A stretch of 64,000 nucleotides of DNA from an uncultured Eubacterium sp. (GCF_934561735.1 NZ_CAKTGT010000003.1:212263-276262); one strand, 5' to 3'. Counted from the stretch's first letter, positions 38,586 to 47,853 are shown. Notes: generated from the letters alone by a model not told the origin. Numbers and translations: made by a program.

Positions 38586-38817
38586 GGCGTTTTTCGTTTT
38601 TTGCTCAGTCGAAAGAAGAAGGATTCCAAAAAATCATTTGATTTTTTGGAAAGAGGAAAAACATATGTAGTATAATTACAAAACTTTGTTTTGTTCTATA
38701 CGGAATATGTTTTGACGAGGTACATCTTCCTTCGCAAGAAAACTAAATTCAGAACCTTTCTCAACAGCCTACAGCGTGTCGAAAACACCTTTTTTGCTCC
38801 TACCGTTACTGTTACAT

Positions 38818-38861
38818 AGCAAAAATAAAAGGGAGGTTGGTTCCTCCCTTTTATTTTTGCT
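38818..38861 (-). terminator. Perfect 19-bp hairpin at the end of the 498-residue membrane protein gene
   Basis: AGCAAAAATAAAAGGGAGG pairs without mismatch with CCTCCCTTTTATTTTTGCT around TTGGTT. It overlaps the stop codon of the minus-strand gene by two bases. The T-rich arm makes it a working terminator on either strand, so it may be bidirectional. Confidence 0.75.
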
Positions 38862-40356
38862 ATTTTTTGTAGTTTCCGTTGTTATAATAGTAGCCCAGCC
38901 AGCTTTCTATAGGCACTTCCTGAAATGTTACATCCTTTGGTTTATTCTTATAAAACACAGTGCCGAGCCTATCCTCATAATACGAGTGATGATAGTAATC
39001 CGTATAGGTGAGTTTAGACACGCAAACATTGGTTGCACCCTGCTCTATTTGATATTCTATATATTCCCTTTGTATTTTATCCATATGATAAATATTGATC
39101 TGAAGCGGAATGAGGAAAGCAAATACCGCAACCGTGCCGGCAAGCAAAAATGATGCCACTGCTTTTTTCGGCACAAATCGGAGCTTTGCATTTTTTATCA
39201 AAATCGCAAGAAGCACCGTAAACATAACATATGTGTAATATGTTGCACGGGAATTAACGGGATAAAGCACAAGATAATATCCCACATTAAAAACAGCAAA
39301 CACAAACGAAAAGATATACGCCGCTCTCTGCTTTTCGTCGATATACAAAAATAGCATCAAAACGCAGAAAAGATACAAAAATGTCATCACCGTTACAACA
39401 ACGATATACAAAAGTTTTGTTTGAGCCATAAAATCAGCTTTTTGCGAAACCGAGCAAAAAATCAAGAATAACGGATAAATTGCAAGCACCGTACCGATAA
39501 AATTTGAAAATCGGGTACGGCTTTTTTCGCTTTGATAAACAATCAAAATGCCCACAACGCTTATAAGTGCAAAAATCAAAAGAAATTTAGGGAACCACAA
39601 AACATATTTTTGATAAACTTCCCACGCATTTGCAAAAATTGATTTTATACTGTCAAGTTTTGACGAATAGTCAACGGTTGAGTAAATACCTCTTTTATCG
39701 TGCACATTTTTGCGAGCATAAAGCATAACCAAAACGCCTACACATTCCGAAACAAAATACACAAGTGCAAGCACAAACTTGTTTTTTTGCTTAAATATGC
39801 AATAAAGCACAACGCTAAGCGACAGAAAAGCACAGTTAAGTGCCGCACTTTCGTTAAACAGCGGAACTGCCGCAGCACACAAAGAAATCATAATTACGGC
39901 AAGGGGTTTATTTGATTTTTCAAAATGCTTAATAAAATTCAGTGCAATCAAAGTAAGTAATACGGGCGGCAAATAATTTGCAAATCCGCTTATCCACGAA
40001 TAAACTTCTCCGAATATCAATCCGCCTATACCAACAAGCGACAGACCCGTGCACAGGGTGACAAAAACATTTTTTTCGTCAATAAGTTTGGTAATATAAT
40101 ACACAATCGCCGTAACAACAGAAGAACGGAACACAGCGGCAAACAGCCGACTTTTGCACATTACAAGAGCAAGGAAGTTGCCCAAAACTCTGCCGTTGCC
40201 GTAACCTGCCGAAAAATGAAGTGCGTCCTTAAACCCGCTTATGTTGAGATAATCATAATAAGTATCGTCAACACTGTGCGGACAAAAATACATAGCGACG
40301 CAAAAAAACACAAAAAACAATATGTAAAAAACAACATTATATCTCTTTTTAGTCAT
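38860..40356 (-). CDS. Polytopic membrane protein, possible glycosyltransferase-like (DUF6056-type)
   Basis: A 498-residue protein with about 11-12 hydrophobic segments. An early outer loop reads PHSVDDTYYDYLNISGF, with an Asp-Asp pair after the first segment. This layout recalls integral-membrane GT-C glycosyltransferases and the DUF6056 family; the assignment is tentative. I use the ATG at 40356, with GGAGGG upstream; the frame from 40428 adds 24 residues across the promoter. It is divergent from an acyltransferase gene, and both could decorate cell-wall or surface polymers. Confidence 0.65.
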   Translation of the reverse strand: MTKKRYNVVFYILFFVFFCVAMYFCPHSVDDTYYDYLNISGFKDALHFSAGYGNGRVLGNFLALVMCKSRLFAAVFRSSVVTAIVYYITKLIDEKNVFVTLCTGLSLVGIGGLIFGEVYSWISGFANYLPPVLLTLIALNFIKHFEKSNKPLAVIMISLCAAAVPLFNESAALNCAFLSLSVVLYCIFKQKNKFVLALVYFVSECVGVLVMLYARKNVHDKRGIYSTVDYSSKLDSIKSIFANAWEVYQKYVLWFPKFLLIFALISVVGILIVYQSEKSRTRFSNFIGTVLAIYPLFLIFCSVSQKADFMAQTKLLYIVVVTVMTFLYLFCVLMLFLYIDEKQRAAYIFSFVFAVFNVGYYLVLYPVNSRATYYTYVMFTVLLAILIKNAKLRFVPKKAVASFLLAGTVAVFAFLIPLQINIYHMDKIQREYIEYQIEQGATNVCVSKLTYTDYYHHSYYEDRLGTVFYKNKPKDVTFQEVPIESWLGYYYNNGNYKK

Positions 40357-40378
40357 AAATTGCCCTCCGTTTGCAAAT

Positions 40379-40407
40379 ATTATACAATTACCGTCTTGGA
40401 TTGTCAA
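40379..40407 (-). promoter_or_regulatory. Promoter of the 498-residue membrane protein gene
   Basis: On the minus strand, TTGACA (40402-40407) and TATAAT (40379-40384) are both exact consensus with a 17-base spacer. It stands back to back with the promoter at 40417-40445, nine bases apart. Confidence 0.85.
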
Positions 40408-40416
40408 ATACCCGCA

Positions 40417-40445
40417 TTGACAAAGCAAAGGCGATATAATATAAT
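40417..40445 (+). promoter_or_regulatory. Promoter of the acyltransferase gene
   Basis: TTGACA (40417-40422) and TATAAT (40440-40445) are exact consensus with a 17-base spacer, 33 bases before the ATG. Confidence 0.85.
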
Positions 40446-40478
40446 TTTTATATCATATTAAAAACAGAGGATAAAACG

Positions 40479-41549
40479 ATGATATTTTTTGTACTCATTC
40501 TTTTGCTGTTGATTTTCAACAAAATGGAAATAAGCAAACCGGGCGAATTCAACAAAGAATACATTTCGCCTGACGGCACGCTTGCCGTAAAAGGCATATT
40601 TGTTGCACTCATTTTGTTGAGCCACGGCAAATCGTATCTTGAACTCGGCGGAATTTACGATGACGCATATATTGCCCTGCAAAACCACCTTAATCAGATG
40701 GTTGTTGCAATGTTTCTGTTTTACTCCGGCTACGGCATGATGGAAAGCATGAAGAAAAAGCAATTTGCCTATGTCAAATCCATTGCAACAAAGCGTTTTC
40801 CCAACCTATTGCTCAACTACGATTTGGCAGTGCTGCTGTTCTTTGCACTCGGTTACATCATCGGCAAGCCGCAAACCGTTAAAAATCTGCTGATTGCGTT
40901 GACCGCTTGGAACGGAATAGGCAACTCAAGTTGGTATATTTTTGCAATACTTGCAATGTATGTTGCAACGCTCATAGCATTTTTGCCAAAGAAATTCAGC
41001 GAAAGCAAAGCTGTTGAAATTGTGTCGCTTATTATATTAACCGTTCTCGGAATTGCACTTGTGTTTGCACTCAAAAAAGCCGGAAAACCCGGATTTTTCT
41101 ACAACACAATCATCCTGTTCCCACTTGGATTTTGGTACAGCTACTTCAAGAACACGATTGAAAAGCTGTTGATGAAAAATGACATCATCTATTCGTGCGC
41201 ATTGGCAGTTGTTGTGGTTGCATACATCCTTGCATTTATACACAGATGGGACAGATTGCTGATTTTTGAAATTTGGGCAATACTGTTCTGTGCGCTTATG
41301 GTTATGCTTACTATGAAAATATCGCTTCAAAACGAGGTGCTCAAGTTCCTCGGCAAGCACATTTTCAGCATCTATATTTTGCAAAGAATACCGATGATAC
41401 TGCTTGACCACTACGGAGTGTCGGAAAGACATAAATACATCTTCCTCATTGCATCTTTTGCAATCACTGTTGCAATGGCACTTATATTTGATTTTGTTAC
41501 AGGCAAAATTTCATCGGCAATATGGAAGCCAAAAAAGAAATTGAATTAA
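40479..41549 (+). CDS. Acyltransferase 3 family membrane protein
   Basis: A 356-residue polytopic protein with about ten hydrophobic segments. The N-terminal part shows the acyltransferase 3 pattern, with LLSHGKSYLELGG (about 46-58), FLFYSGYGMMESMKKK and a Lys/Arg-rich inner loop (KRFPNLLLNY). Such proteins O-acetylate or O-acylate wall polymers, exopolysaccharides or lipids. GAGG precedes the ATG. It is divergent from the GT-like membrane protein and ends at its own terminator; substrate is unknown. Confidence 0.8.
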   Translation: MIFFVLILLLLIFNKMEISKPGEFNKEYISPDGTLAVKGIFVALILLSHGKSYLELGGIYDDAYIALQNHLNQMVVAMFLFYSGYGMMESMKKKQFAYVKSIATKRFPNLLLNYDLAVLLFFALGYIIGKPQTVKNLLIALTAWNGIGNSSWYIFAILAMYVATLIAFLPKKFSESKAVEIVSLIILTVLGIALVFALKKAGKPGFFYNTIILFPLGFWYSYFKNTIEKLLMKNDIIYSCALAVVVVAYILAFIHRWDRLLIFEIWAILFCALMVMLTMKISLQNEVLKFLGKHIFSIYILQRIPMILLDHYGVSERHKYIFLIASFAITVAMALIFDFVTGKISSAIWKPKKKLN

Positions 41550-41562
41550 TCAATATAAAGGA

Positions 41563-41594
41563 AAAGAGACGACTTTCATCGTCTCTTTTTTTAT
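41563..41594 (+). terminator. Terminator between the acyltransferase and histidine kinase genes
   Basis: AAAGAGACGA-ctttca-TCGTCTCTTT followed by TTTTA. The reverse strand also has a run of T after the stem, so it may serve the convergent histidine kinase gene too. Confidence 0.88.
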
Positions 41595-44002
41595 TATTTA
41601 TGTTGCCTTGGCAAAACAACCTTGACCTTGAACAAGTCGCCGTCGATGTGGATTTCCATTCTGCCGTGCATTGCCTGACAGAGATTGTCTGCAATCGAGA
41701 GTCCCAAACCATTACCCTCCTCGTTGCGTGACTTATCCCCACGGACAAAGCGTTCTTTCAGTTCATCCGCCGAAATATCAAGCGGCTGAGCCGAAACATT
41801 TTTGATTTCAAACACTGCGGTGTTGTTCTGCTCGTAAACATCCGCATAAACTCTTGAGCCTTTTGCCGAATACTTGCGTGCGTTTGACAACAGGTTTTCA
41901 ATAACTCTGTATGTCTTTTGACCGTCTGCTATTGCCGAAAGGCTCTTTTTGTCGCCCTTGAAGATGAGTTCAAGTCCGTTGTCGGCAAATTCCTGCTGAT
42001 GTTCAACTACTGCCTGGGTGGCAAGTTCTCCCAAATCAAGCTGTACCAAATTGAGCTTTACCACTCCGCTGGTAATCTTTGACGCTTCCACAAGGTCGTC
42101 AATAAGTCGCTTCAGCCTGCCACCCTTTTCGTCAAGAACACCGATGTATTCCTGTGCTTTTTCGTCTTGAATATCACAATGCTTCAAGAGGTCAACATAA
42201 GTGATGATTGATGTAAGCGGTGTTTTCAAATCGTGCGAAACATTTGTGATAAGTTCGCTTCTCATTCGCTCATCTTTAACAGCCTTGTCAACAGCACGGT
42301 TAAGTTCCTCGGCTGTGTATTTTTGTGCATCCACAAGCATCTTTAGGCTTTGCGGAAGTTTTTGGTAGTTAACTCTCGGCGGTCGTCTTTCGTTAAACGC
42401 CTTGATGATTTCGTCAAGGTCCATAACATATTTTACAACAAACACAAGACTTGCCACATTCAACCCAAACCAAGCAAGGCAAAGGAGCAACCTCACTCCG
42501 CCGTAATCACAAACCGACACAAAGAACAACAACAGCAAATTGACAACACCGTAGCCGATGAGATATGCCATTAACTGCTTTTTAAACACATCAGGGCGGT
42601 ATTTTAAGAACGCAATGCCTTTCTTTGCAGGTTTTGCAACAACCGTCTTAAAGAGCCATACAAGGCACTTTATCAGCATATAAACAAGTGTATTTTTGAA
42701 AAATCCGCTGTGAGCCTTTACCTGTCTTGCCACCGATGTGAGCCATTCGCTCATAACAAGGAAGATTGCAAAAGCAAGGGCACAAACAAGAGGCATGAAC
42801 ATATTTGAGTTTACAACGCCGGCAACCATATCCGCTAAAGTGCTGTAAATACCCGCTTCGGAAAACAGGCTTTTAGCATAATAATAAAGTGAATTAACCA
42901 ACAGGAAAAATCCGCCTGCAACAAGTCCGCCGCTTACAAGAAAATGCAAATCGTTTGGCACTTTGTCGATTTTGGAAGTTTTGTATTCACTGCCTTTTCT
43001 GCCTGCAAGCACGCAGTTCCAAACAAGGAGCAACAGCAAAAGTATGATGCAGGCAACGCTCACGGCAAAGTTTTTCATCGGATTATGATTGACTTTGTCA
43101 AAATTTTCCTGAATTTCGGAATAGTAATCATTCTTTGCCTTGCTCATATCAATTTGAAAATAAGCCTGCTTTGTGTTATTGGTGTAAAAATCATCATAAA
43201 CATTGCAAAGCGAATAAAACCTGTTTCTGCTCAAATTATTCTCGCCGAGCCAAAAGCCTTTATCTGCCGTAGCATTCTTTTTGAATGTGTTTACATCATC
43301 AACATTTGTGTAAACGATACCGTCTTTTGATTCAATGTAAAATTGCAAAGCATCCGAAACTTCGGTTTGATTGAGATAAGGACCTATTTGTTCGGTTACT
43401 TCTTTATCAAACTTTTTTTCAAGGTGTTTTAGTGCCTGTTCGCTTGAATATGATAACGGAACAGAACAGGTAAACCACAAATATCTTCCTGCTGAAAGTT
43501 CTTCCGAGTAATCCTTTTGAAAGTAAAAAACATCATTTCCAAACTCATCATATTCATGTTGAATGTTATACAGCGATGATGCATTGTCATAATCAACATC
43601 ACCGTCATCATCTTCGTCATAATATTCATTATACTCATCATTATACGACTTTAGCAACGCTTGACTGTTTGCATCATAAAAGCTTTTTGATTCAAGATAT
43701 TTTGCAAGCATTCCGTCAACGAATTCTGTTTTCTTTTTTTCAACCTGCTTTTGCATATAGTTTCGATTTGACCAAGCAAGCACAGAATTAACATCTGTTC
43801 TAAAATCATTTTCAAATCCGTTTGTGTCATAAACAGTAAGGTCATTGTTCAGGCAATCGCCAAAGCCAAACAGATACGCCGATTTGACAACCTCGATTCC
43901 GTTGAGCATACCCACAACAACAAAAACCAACGCAAGCAAAAACGAGATTACTCTTGATGCCTTTTGAGTTTTAATATTTTTCAATTTTGTATCCAAGTCC
44001 AT
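41594..44002 (-). CDS. Large membrane sensor histidine kinase
   Basis: An 802-residue kinase. One membrane segment (about 18-37) leads into a long outer domain (about 38-310) with many acidic and Tyr residues. Several further membrane segments (about 313-333, 355-380, 400-422, 435-450 and a pair near 475-520) precede the catalytic core. The phospho-acceptor is His590 in SHDLKTP. ATP-binding motifs are ENLLSNARKYS and GNGLGLSIA. A multi-segment sensor plus outer domain is unlike the simple two-segment kinases. It overlaps the response regulator gene by 32 bases and has AGGTGG before its ATG. The signal is unknown. Confidence 0.92.
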   Translation of the reverse strand: MDLDTKLKNIKTQKASRVISFLLALVFVVVGMLNGIEVVKSAYLFGFGDCLNNDLTVYDTNGFENDFRTDVNSVLAWSNRNYMQKQVEKKKTEFVDGMLAKYLESKSFYDANSQALLKSYNDEYNEYYDEDDDGDVDYDNASSLYNIQHEYDEFGNDVFYFQKDYSEELSAGRYLWFTCSVPLSYSSEQALKHLEKKFDKEVTEQIGPYLNQTEVSDALQFYIESKDGIVYTNVDDVNTFKKNATADKGFWLGENNLSRNRFYSLCNVYDDFYTNNTKQAYFQIDMSKAKNDYYSEIQENFDKVNHNPMKNFAVSVACIILLLLLLVWNCVLAGRKGSEYKTSKIDKVPNDLHFLVSGGLVAGGFFLLVNSLYYYAKSLFSEAGIYSTLADMVAGVVNSNMFMPLVCALAFAIFLVMSEWLTSVARQVKAHSGFFKNTLVYMLIKCLVWLFKTVVAKPAKKGIAFLKYRPDVFKKQLMAYLIGYGVVNLLLLFFVSVCDYGGVRLLLCLAWFGLNVASLVFVVKYVMDLDEIIKAFNERRPPRVNYQKLPQSLKMLVDAQKYTAEELNRAVDKAVKDERMRSELITNVSHDLKTPLTSIITYVDLLKHCDIQDEKAQEYIGVLDEKGGRLKRLIDDLVEASKITSGVVKLNLVQLDLGELATQAVVEHQQEFADNGLELIFKGDKKSLSAIADGQKTYRVIENLLSNARKYSAKGSRVYADVYEQNNTAVFEIKNVSAQPLDISADELKERFVRGDKSRNEEGNGLGLSIADNLCQAMHGRMEIHIDGDLFKVKVVLPRQHK

Positions 44003-44660
44003 ACACCACCTTTAGATATTTAGGGTCTTTGGGGTTAATTTCGATTTTTTCTCGGATATTTCGTATATGTACGGTTACGGTTTTTTCAATGCCTAACGAT
44101 ACCTCGTTCCACACAGCCTCATAAATCTGCGAAGAAGAAAGAACAACATTCATATTCTGCATAAGATATTCAAGAATTCTGTATTCACGGGCTGTAAGGT
44201 GAACCTCCTCGCCGTCAACGGTCACACGCTTTGACTTTGTGTCGAGCACAAGACCGCCCGTGATGAGCTGACTGTCGGTTTTCACCATCGAGCCGAGAGT
44301 TGAGTAGCGTCTGATTTGGCTTTTCACCCTCGCCACAAGCTCAAGTGGATTGAACGGCTTTGTAACATAATCATCGGCACCAAATGAAAGTCCCGTGATT
44401 TTGTCCGTATCCTCGCTCTTTGCAGAAAGAAGAATAATCGGAAAATTCTTGTTTTCTCTGATTTTGAGCATGGCGTTCAAGCCGTCAATCTTGGGCATCA
44501 TAATATCAAGGATGAGGCAGTGCACTTCGTTATTTTCCGCAACCCTGATACATTCCTCGCCGTCAGAAGCGGTGAGAACATTGTAGCCCTCGTTTTCAAG
44601 ATAAATCTTAATTGAATTTTGAATTGCGATGTCGTCATCGCATACTAAAACCGTATACAT
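43971..44660 (-). CDS. OmpR/PhoB-family response regulator
   Basis: A 229-residue two-domain regulator. The receiver domain has CDDD (7-10), phospho-acceptor Asp52 in LILDIMMP and the conserved Lys in DYVTKPF (about 97-103). The winged-helix domain ends VHIRNIREKIE and VYGLGYKIEKY. The partner kinase gene begins inside its 3' end. The next minus-strand gene upstream is a MATE pump, 86 bases away; a regulatory link to it is possible but not shown. Confidence 0.95.
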   Translation of the reverse strand: MYTVLVCDDDIAIQNSIKIYLENEGYNVLTASDGEECIRVAENNEVHCLILDIMMPKIDGLNAMLKIRENKNFPIILLSAKSEDTDKITGLSFGADDYVTKPFNPLELVARVKSQIRRYSTLGSMVKTDSQLITGGLVLDTKSKRVTVDGEEVHLTAREYRILEYLMQNMNVVLSSSQIYEAVWNEVSLGIEKTVTVHIRNIREKIEINPKDPKYLKVVYGLGYKIEKY

Positions 44661-44745
44661 ATATTTCCCCTCCGGTGATTATATTAAACCATACCGAATT
44701 TAATAATTGAACAAGAAAAAGTAAAGAACTGTCAAAGAATAGAAT

Positions 44746-46089
44746 TTACTTTTTCGATTTAATGTAATGATACTTTTTGTTTTGAGTGAAAATGAACACT
44801 GCCGACATAATAAGTGTACAAACTTCTGCAACCGTGATTGAAAGCCAAATCGCCTGCTTGCCGAACAACAGCGGCAAAGCAAAAATGCAAACGATTTGGA
44901 ACAGAAGCGTTCTCAAAAACGATATAGCCGCACTGACAAGTCCGTTGTTGAGTGCCGTGAAAAATGCCGAAGCGTAAATGTTATATCCGACAATCAAATA
45001 CGAAGTTGCAAACAGTCTGAAAGCCATAACCGTAAGGTCATATAAGTCCTTGTCGTAGCCGACATAAATGCTTGCAATAGGTCCTGCAAGGAATACGGAT
45101 GAAAGCGTAATAATTGCCGAAGCACCGAACAAAACAGCAAGACTTTTTCTGAATATATTTTGAAGTTCTTTATAGTTCTTTGAGCCGTAATTGTAACCGA
45201 CAATAGGTGCGGAACCGATGGAATAGCCGATAAAGAGCGATGTAAACATAAAGTTTAAATACATAATTGTGCCGTAAGCCGCAACGCCGTTTTCGCCGTA
45301 ATATTTCATAAGTTGGTAGTTGTACATTATGCTTACGATATTTGTGGAAAGATTTGTCATAAGTTCGGACGAACCGTTTGTGCAGGTTTTGAGCAAGATT
45401 TTGCCGTCAAACTTTGTTTTGCAAAGGCGGAGCGAGCTTGAATTTTTGCTTATAAAATAGACAAGCGGAACTATACCGCCGATACTTTCACCCGTTACCG
45501 TAGCGGCTGCCGCACCGACAATACCCCATTTGAACACGCCTACAAACAAAAAATCCAAAATAATATTTGTAACACCTGCAATGATTGTTACGGCAAGTCC
45601 GATATGCGGTTTGCCTGCCGTAGGCATAAAACTTTGAAAAAACACCTGGAGCATAAACGGAGTTACGCTGATTGATATAATTCTGCCGTAAAGGACGCAA
45701 TATTCAAGCATATTTTTATCTGCACCGAGAAGCTTTGCGATTTGCGGCATAGCAATTTCAGCCGCAACAAAAATCACAATTCCGACAATTATTGTGATAT
45801 ATACAAGCATTGAAAAAACTTCGTTTGCCTTTTTATTTTTACCCTCGCCGAGCAATTTGGACACAATGGCGTTACCGCCCGTGCCGAACATAAAGCCTAT
45901 TACGCTCATCATCATTAAAAACGGCATAACAAGATTAACGGCGGCAAACTGTGTTTTGCCCGTGTAATTTGACACAAAGTAGCCGTCAACAACATTGTAA
46001 ATGCTTGAAAACATCATCATAACGATTGACGGAATTGTAAATTGCATCAAATTTTTAAAATTAAAATGGTCCGAAATTTGTATTTTCAT
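44746..46089 (-). CDS. MATE-family multidrug/cation efflux protein
   Basis: A 447-residue protein with twelve hydrophobic segments in two halves of six, the size and layout of MATE exporters. Recognisable are VVDGYFVSNYTG (about 33-44), GGNAIVSKLLGEG (about 67-79) and GYNYGSKNYKEL (about 287-298) at the start of the second half. It exports organic cations against Na+ or H+. Substrate is unknown. GGAGAGGG precedes the ATG. Confidence 0.92.
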   Translation of the reverse strand: MKIQISDHFNFKNLMQFTIPSIVMMMFSSIYNVVDGYFVSNYTGKTQFAAVNLVMPFLMMMSVIGFMFGTGGNAIVSKLLGEGKNKKANEVFSMLVYITIIVGIVIFVAAEIAMPQIAKLLGADKNMLEYCVLYGRIISISVTPFMLQVFFQSFMPTAGKPHIGLAVTIIAGVTNIILDFLFVGVFKWGIVGAAAATVTGESIGGIVPLVYFISKNSSSLRLCKTKFDGKILLKTCTNGSSELMTNLSTNIVSIMYNYQLMKYYGENGVAAYGTIMYLNFMFTSLFIGYSIGSAPIVGYNYGSKNYKELQNIFRKSLAVLFGASAIITLSSVFLAGPIASIYVGYDKDLYDLTVMAFRLFATSYLIVGYNIYASAFFTALNNGLVSAAISFLRTLLFQIVCIFALPLLFGKQAIWLSITVAEVCTLIMSAVFIFTQNKKYHYIKSKK

Positions 46090-46153
46090 TTTCCCTCTCC
46101 GATATTGTATACTTCAAAAACTATAACATATATAAATATTTTTGGCAACCTTA

Positions 46154-46188
46154 AGCAAAAAAATGCCCACGGCATTTCTGCTGTGGGC
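46154..46188 (-). terminator. Terminator of the nfeD-SPFH pair
   Basis: On the minus strand, GCCCACAGCA pairs with TGCCGTGGGC (one G-U pair), followed by ATTTTTTTGC. Confidence 0.88.
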
Positions 46189-46200
46189 GAAATCGTTATA

Positions 46201-47121
46201 TTATTTTACACTTTCAACAATGCCTTCGGCAAGGCCTGCAATAGACTGAATTTCCGACGGGATAATAATCTTTGTTGCCTGACCGTCTGCCGCTTTTGCA
46301 AACGCTTCAAGTGCTTTAAGTTTAAGCACAGCCTCGTTGGCATTTGCTTCGTTAAGAAGCTTGATTGCCTCTGCGCTTGCCTGCTGAACGGTTGCAATAG
46401 CCTGTGCCTCACCCTCTGCTTCTCTGATTTTTGCTTCCTTAACAGCTTCTGCGGCAAGAATTGCGGATTGCTTTTCTGCCTCTGCTTCAAGGATTTTTGA
46501 CTCTTTATGACCTTCTGCCACAAGAATTCTCGATTGCTTTTCACCCTCGGCACGGAGGATTGCCTCACGGCGCTCACGCTCTGCCTTCATCTGCTTTTCC
46601 ATAGCGTCCTGAATTTCACGAGGAGGGATAATATTCTTAAGTTCAACTCTGTTAACCTTGATGCCCCAAGGGTCGGTTGCTTCATCAAGGATTACACGGA
46701 TTTTTGCATTGATTGTGTCACGGGATGTAAGGGTTGAGTCGAGTTCAAGCTCACCGATGATGTTACGGAGTGTTGTTGCCGAAAGGTTTTCAATAGCGGA
46801 AATCGGGCTTTCAACACCGTAGCAGTAAAGTTTTGGGTCGGTGATTTGATAGAACACAACCGTGTCAATCTGCATAGTAACATTATCTTTTGTAATTACA
46901 GGCTGTGGCTTGAAGTCAACAACCTGCTCTTTGAGGGATACAATCTTTGCGATTCTGTCGATAAACGGAACTTTTACATGAAGTCCTGTTTCCCAAGTTG
47001 TGAAGTAGGTGCCGAGTCTTTCAATAACATAAGCCTTTGATTGCGGAACAACTCTGATGTTTGCAAAAACAAGAGCCAAAAGTGCAACAACGAGCACAAT
47101 GATTACTATAAATAATTTCAT
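46201..47121 (-). CDS. SPFH/Band 7 membrane scaffold protein (QmcA/paraslipin type)
   Basis: A 306-residue stomatin-like protein. One N-terminal membrane segment (about 2-20) is followed by the SPFH domain (about 25-180, with QSKAYVIERLG and GLHVKVPFIDRI). A long Ala/Glu/Lys coiled-coil (about 180-275) leads to the conserved C-terminal stretch KIIIPSEIQSIAGL. Such proteins form membrane rings or microdomains. It pairs with an NfeD-type gene 32 bases upstream, the usual partner. AAAGGAGAA precedes the ATG. Confidence 0.93.
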   Translation of the reverse strand: MKLFIVIIVLVVALLALVFANIRVVPQSKAYVIERLGTYFTTWETGLHVKVPFIDRIAKIVSLKEQVVDFKPQPVITKDNVTMQIDTVVFYQITDPKLYCYGVESPISAIENLSATTLRNIIGELELDSTLTSRDTINAKIRVILDEATDPWGIKVNRVELKNIIPPREIQDAMEKQMKAERERREAILRAEGEKQSRILVAEGHKESKILEAEAEKQSAILAAEAVKEAKIREAEGEAQAIATVQQASAEAIKLLNEANANEAVLKLKALEAFAKAADGQATKIIIPSEIQSIAGLAEGIVESVK

Positions 47122-47153
47122 AAATTTTCTCCTTTAAATAATTCTATTATATG

Positions 47154-47591
47154 CTAATTTTGTTTTACTATTAATTTTACGCCTTCGATTTTTTCAATCG
47201 TCACCAAACTGTTTGGCGGAAGAATTTTGTCATCACAACTTCGGGCTGTCCAAACTTTACCGTCAATTTTCACGGTTCCGGTCTGTGCAATGTTATTGAT
47301 TTCCTCAACAACCACAGCAGTCTGCCCGATTACTCGGTCGGCATTAGTCGGCTGAACCTTTGTTTGCAGTTTTTTGCGAACAAGCGGTCTTGTAACCAAA
47401 AGTGCAAGCACGCTGACCGCAATACAGATAATAACCTGAAGGTAAATCGGGGCACCGAGAAGTGCCGACACAAGACCTGCGACCGAGCCGATAACAAACC
47501 ATATCGACACGAGCTGAACAGTTATCGCTTCAAGCACACCGAACCCGATAATAGCCGCCGCCCAAATAATGTACATCATTGAATCAGACAT
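47154..47591 (-). CDS. NfeD family membrane protein
   Basis: A 145-residue protein. Hydrophobic segments (about 5-23, 28-45, 50-68) are followed by a C-terminal OB-fold domain (about 80-145; GQTAVVVEEI, GTVKIDGKVWTARS). NfeD proteins bind or stabilise SPFH partners, here the next gene. I start at the ATG at 47591, which follows GGAGGTG; the frame opens upstream to 47636 without support. Confidence 0.9.
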   Translation of the reverse strand: MSDSMMYIIWAAAIIGFGVLEAITVQLVSIWFVIGSVAGLVSALLGAPIYLQVIICIAVSVLALLVTRPLVRKKLQTKVQPTNADRVIGQTAVVVEEINNIAQTGTVKIDGKVWTARSCDDKILPPNSLVTIEKIEGVKLIVKQN

Positions 47592-47647
47592 ACTTTTTTC
47601 ACCTCCATAAGAAATTACATATGTCATCATTTCCATATGTTGTGCAC

Positions 47648-47676
47648 ATTATACCATATTTCGCCGATATTTTCAA
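47648..47676 (-). promoter_or_regulatory. Promoter of nfeD-SPFH
   Basis: On the minus strand, TTGAAA (47671-47676) and TATAAT (47648-47653) have a 17-base spacer, about 57 bases before the ATG at 47591. Confidence 0.8.
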
Positions 47677-47793
47677 TATGTTGTAAATAATATGAACGAG
47701 ATTTACAATCTGTTCACACTCCGATACTACAGGAATAACACGAATAAATTTGACATACAACCTATTGTGGTTAAAATTTAATGCACCGCATAT

Positions 47794-47824
47794 AAAAAAG
47801 AAGCTACCCTTTTGAGGTAGCTTC
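47794..47824 (-). terminator. Terminator after rplL
   Basis: GAAGCTACC-TCAAAAG-GGTAGCTTC followed by six T on the minus strand, 30 bases after the rplL stop. It marks the end of the rplJL unit where rpoB would normally follow. Confidence 0.92.
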
Positions 47825-47853
47825 CTAAATTATGGATTAAGTTTAAACTAAAA

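Larger units (their letters stand above)
38441..38770. repeat. Dispersed non-coding element with terminal inverted repeats, copy 1
   Basis: The left end AGACTGTCGATAAAG-CC-ACTGAA matches the inverted right end AGGCTGTTGAGAAAG-GT-TCTGAA (about 17 of 23 positions). Copy 2 is at 57208-57438 and shares both ends and a core, GGCGTTTT-(T/C)-CGTTTTT, that follows a strong hairpin. Inside copy 1 are a GTAGGGG hairpin (38494-38518), a terminator hairpin (38551-38585) and a 13-bp perfect hairpin TTCCAAAAAATCA/TGATTTTTTGGAA (38624-38651). No coding frame is seen. It looks like a miniature inverted-repeat element; no clear target duplication is visible. Confidence 0.75.
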
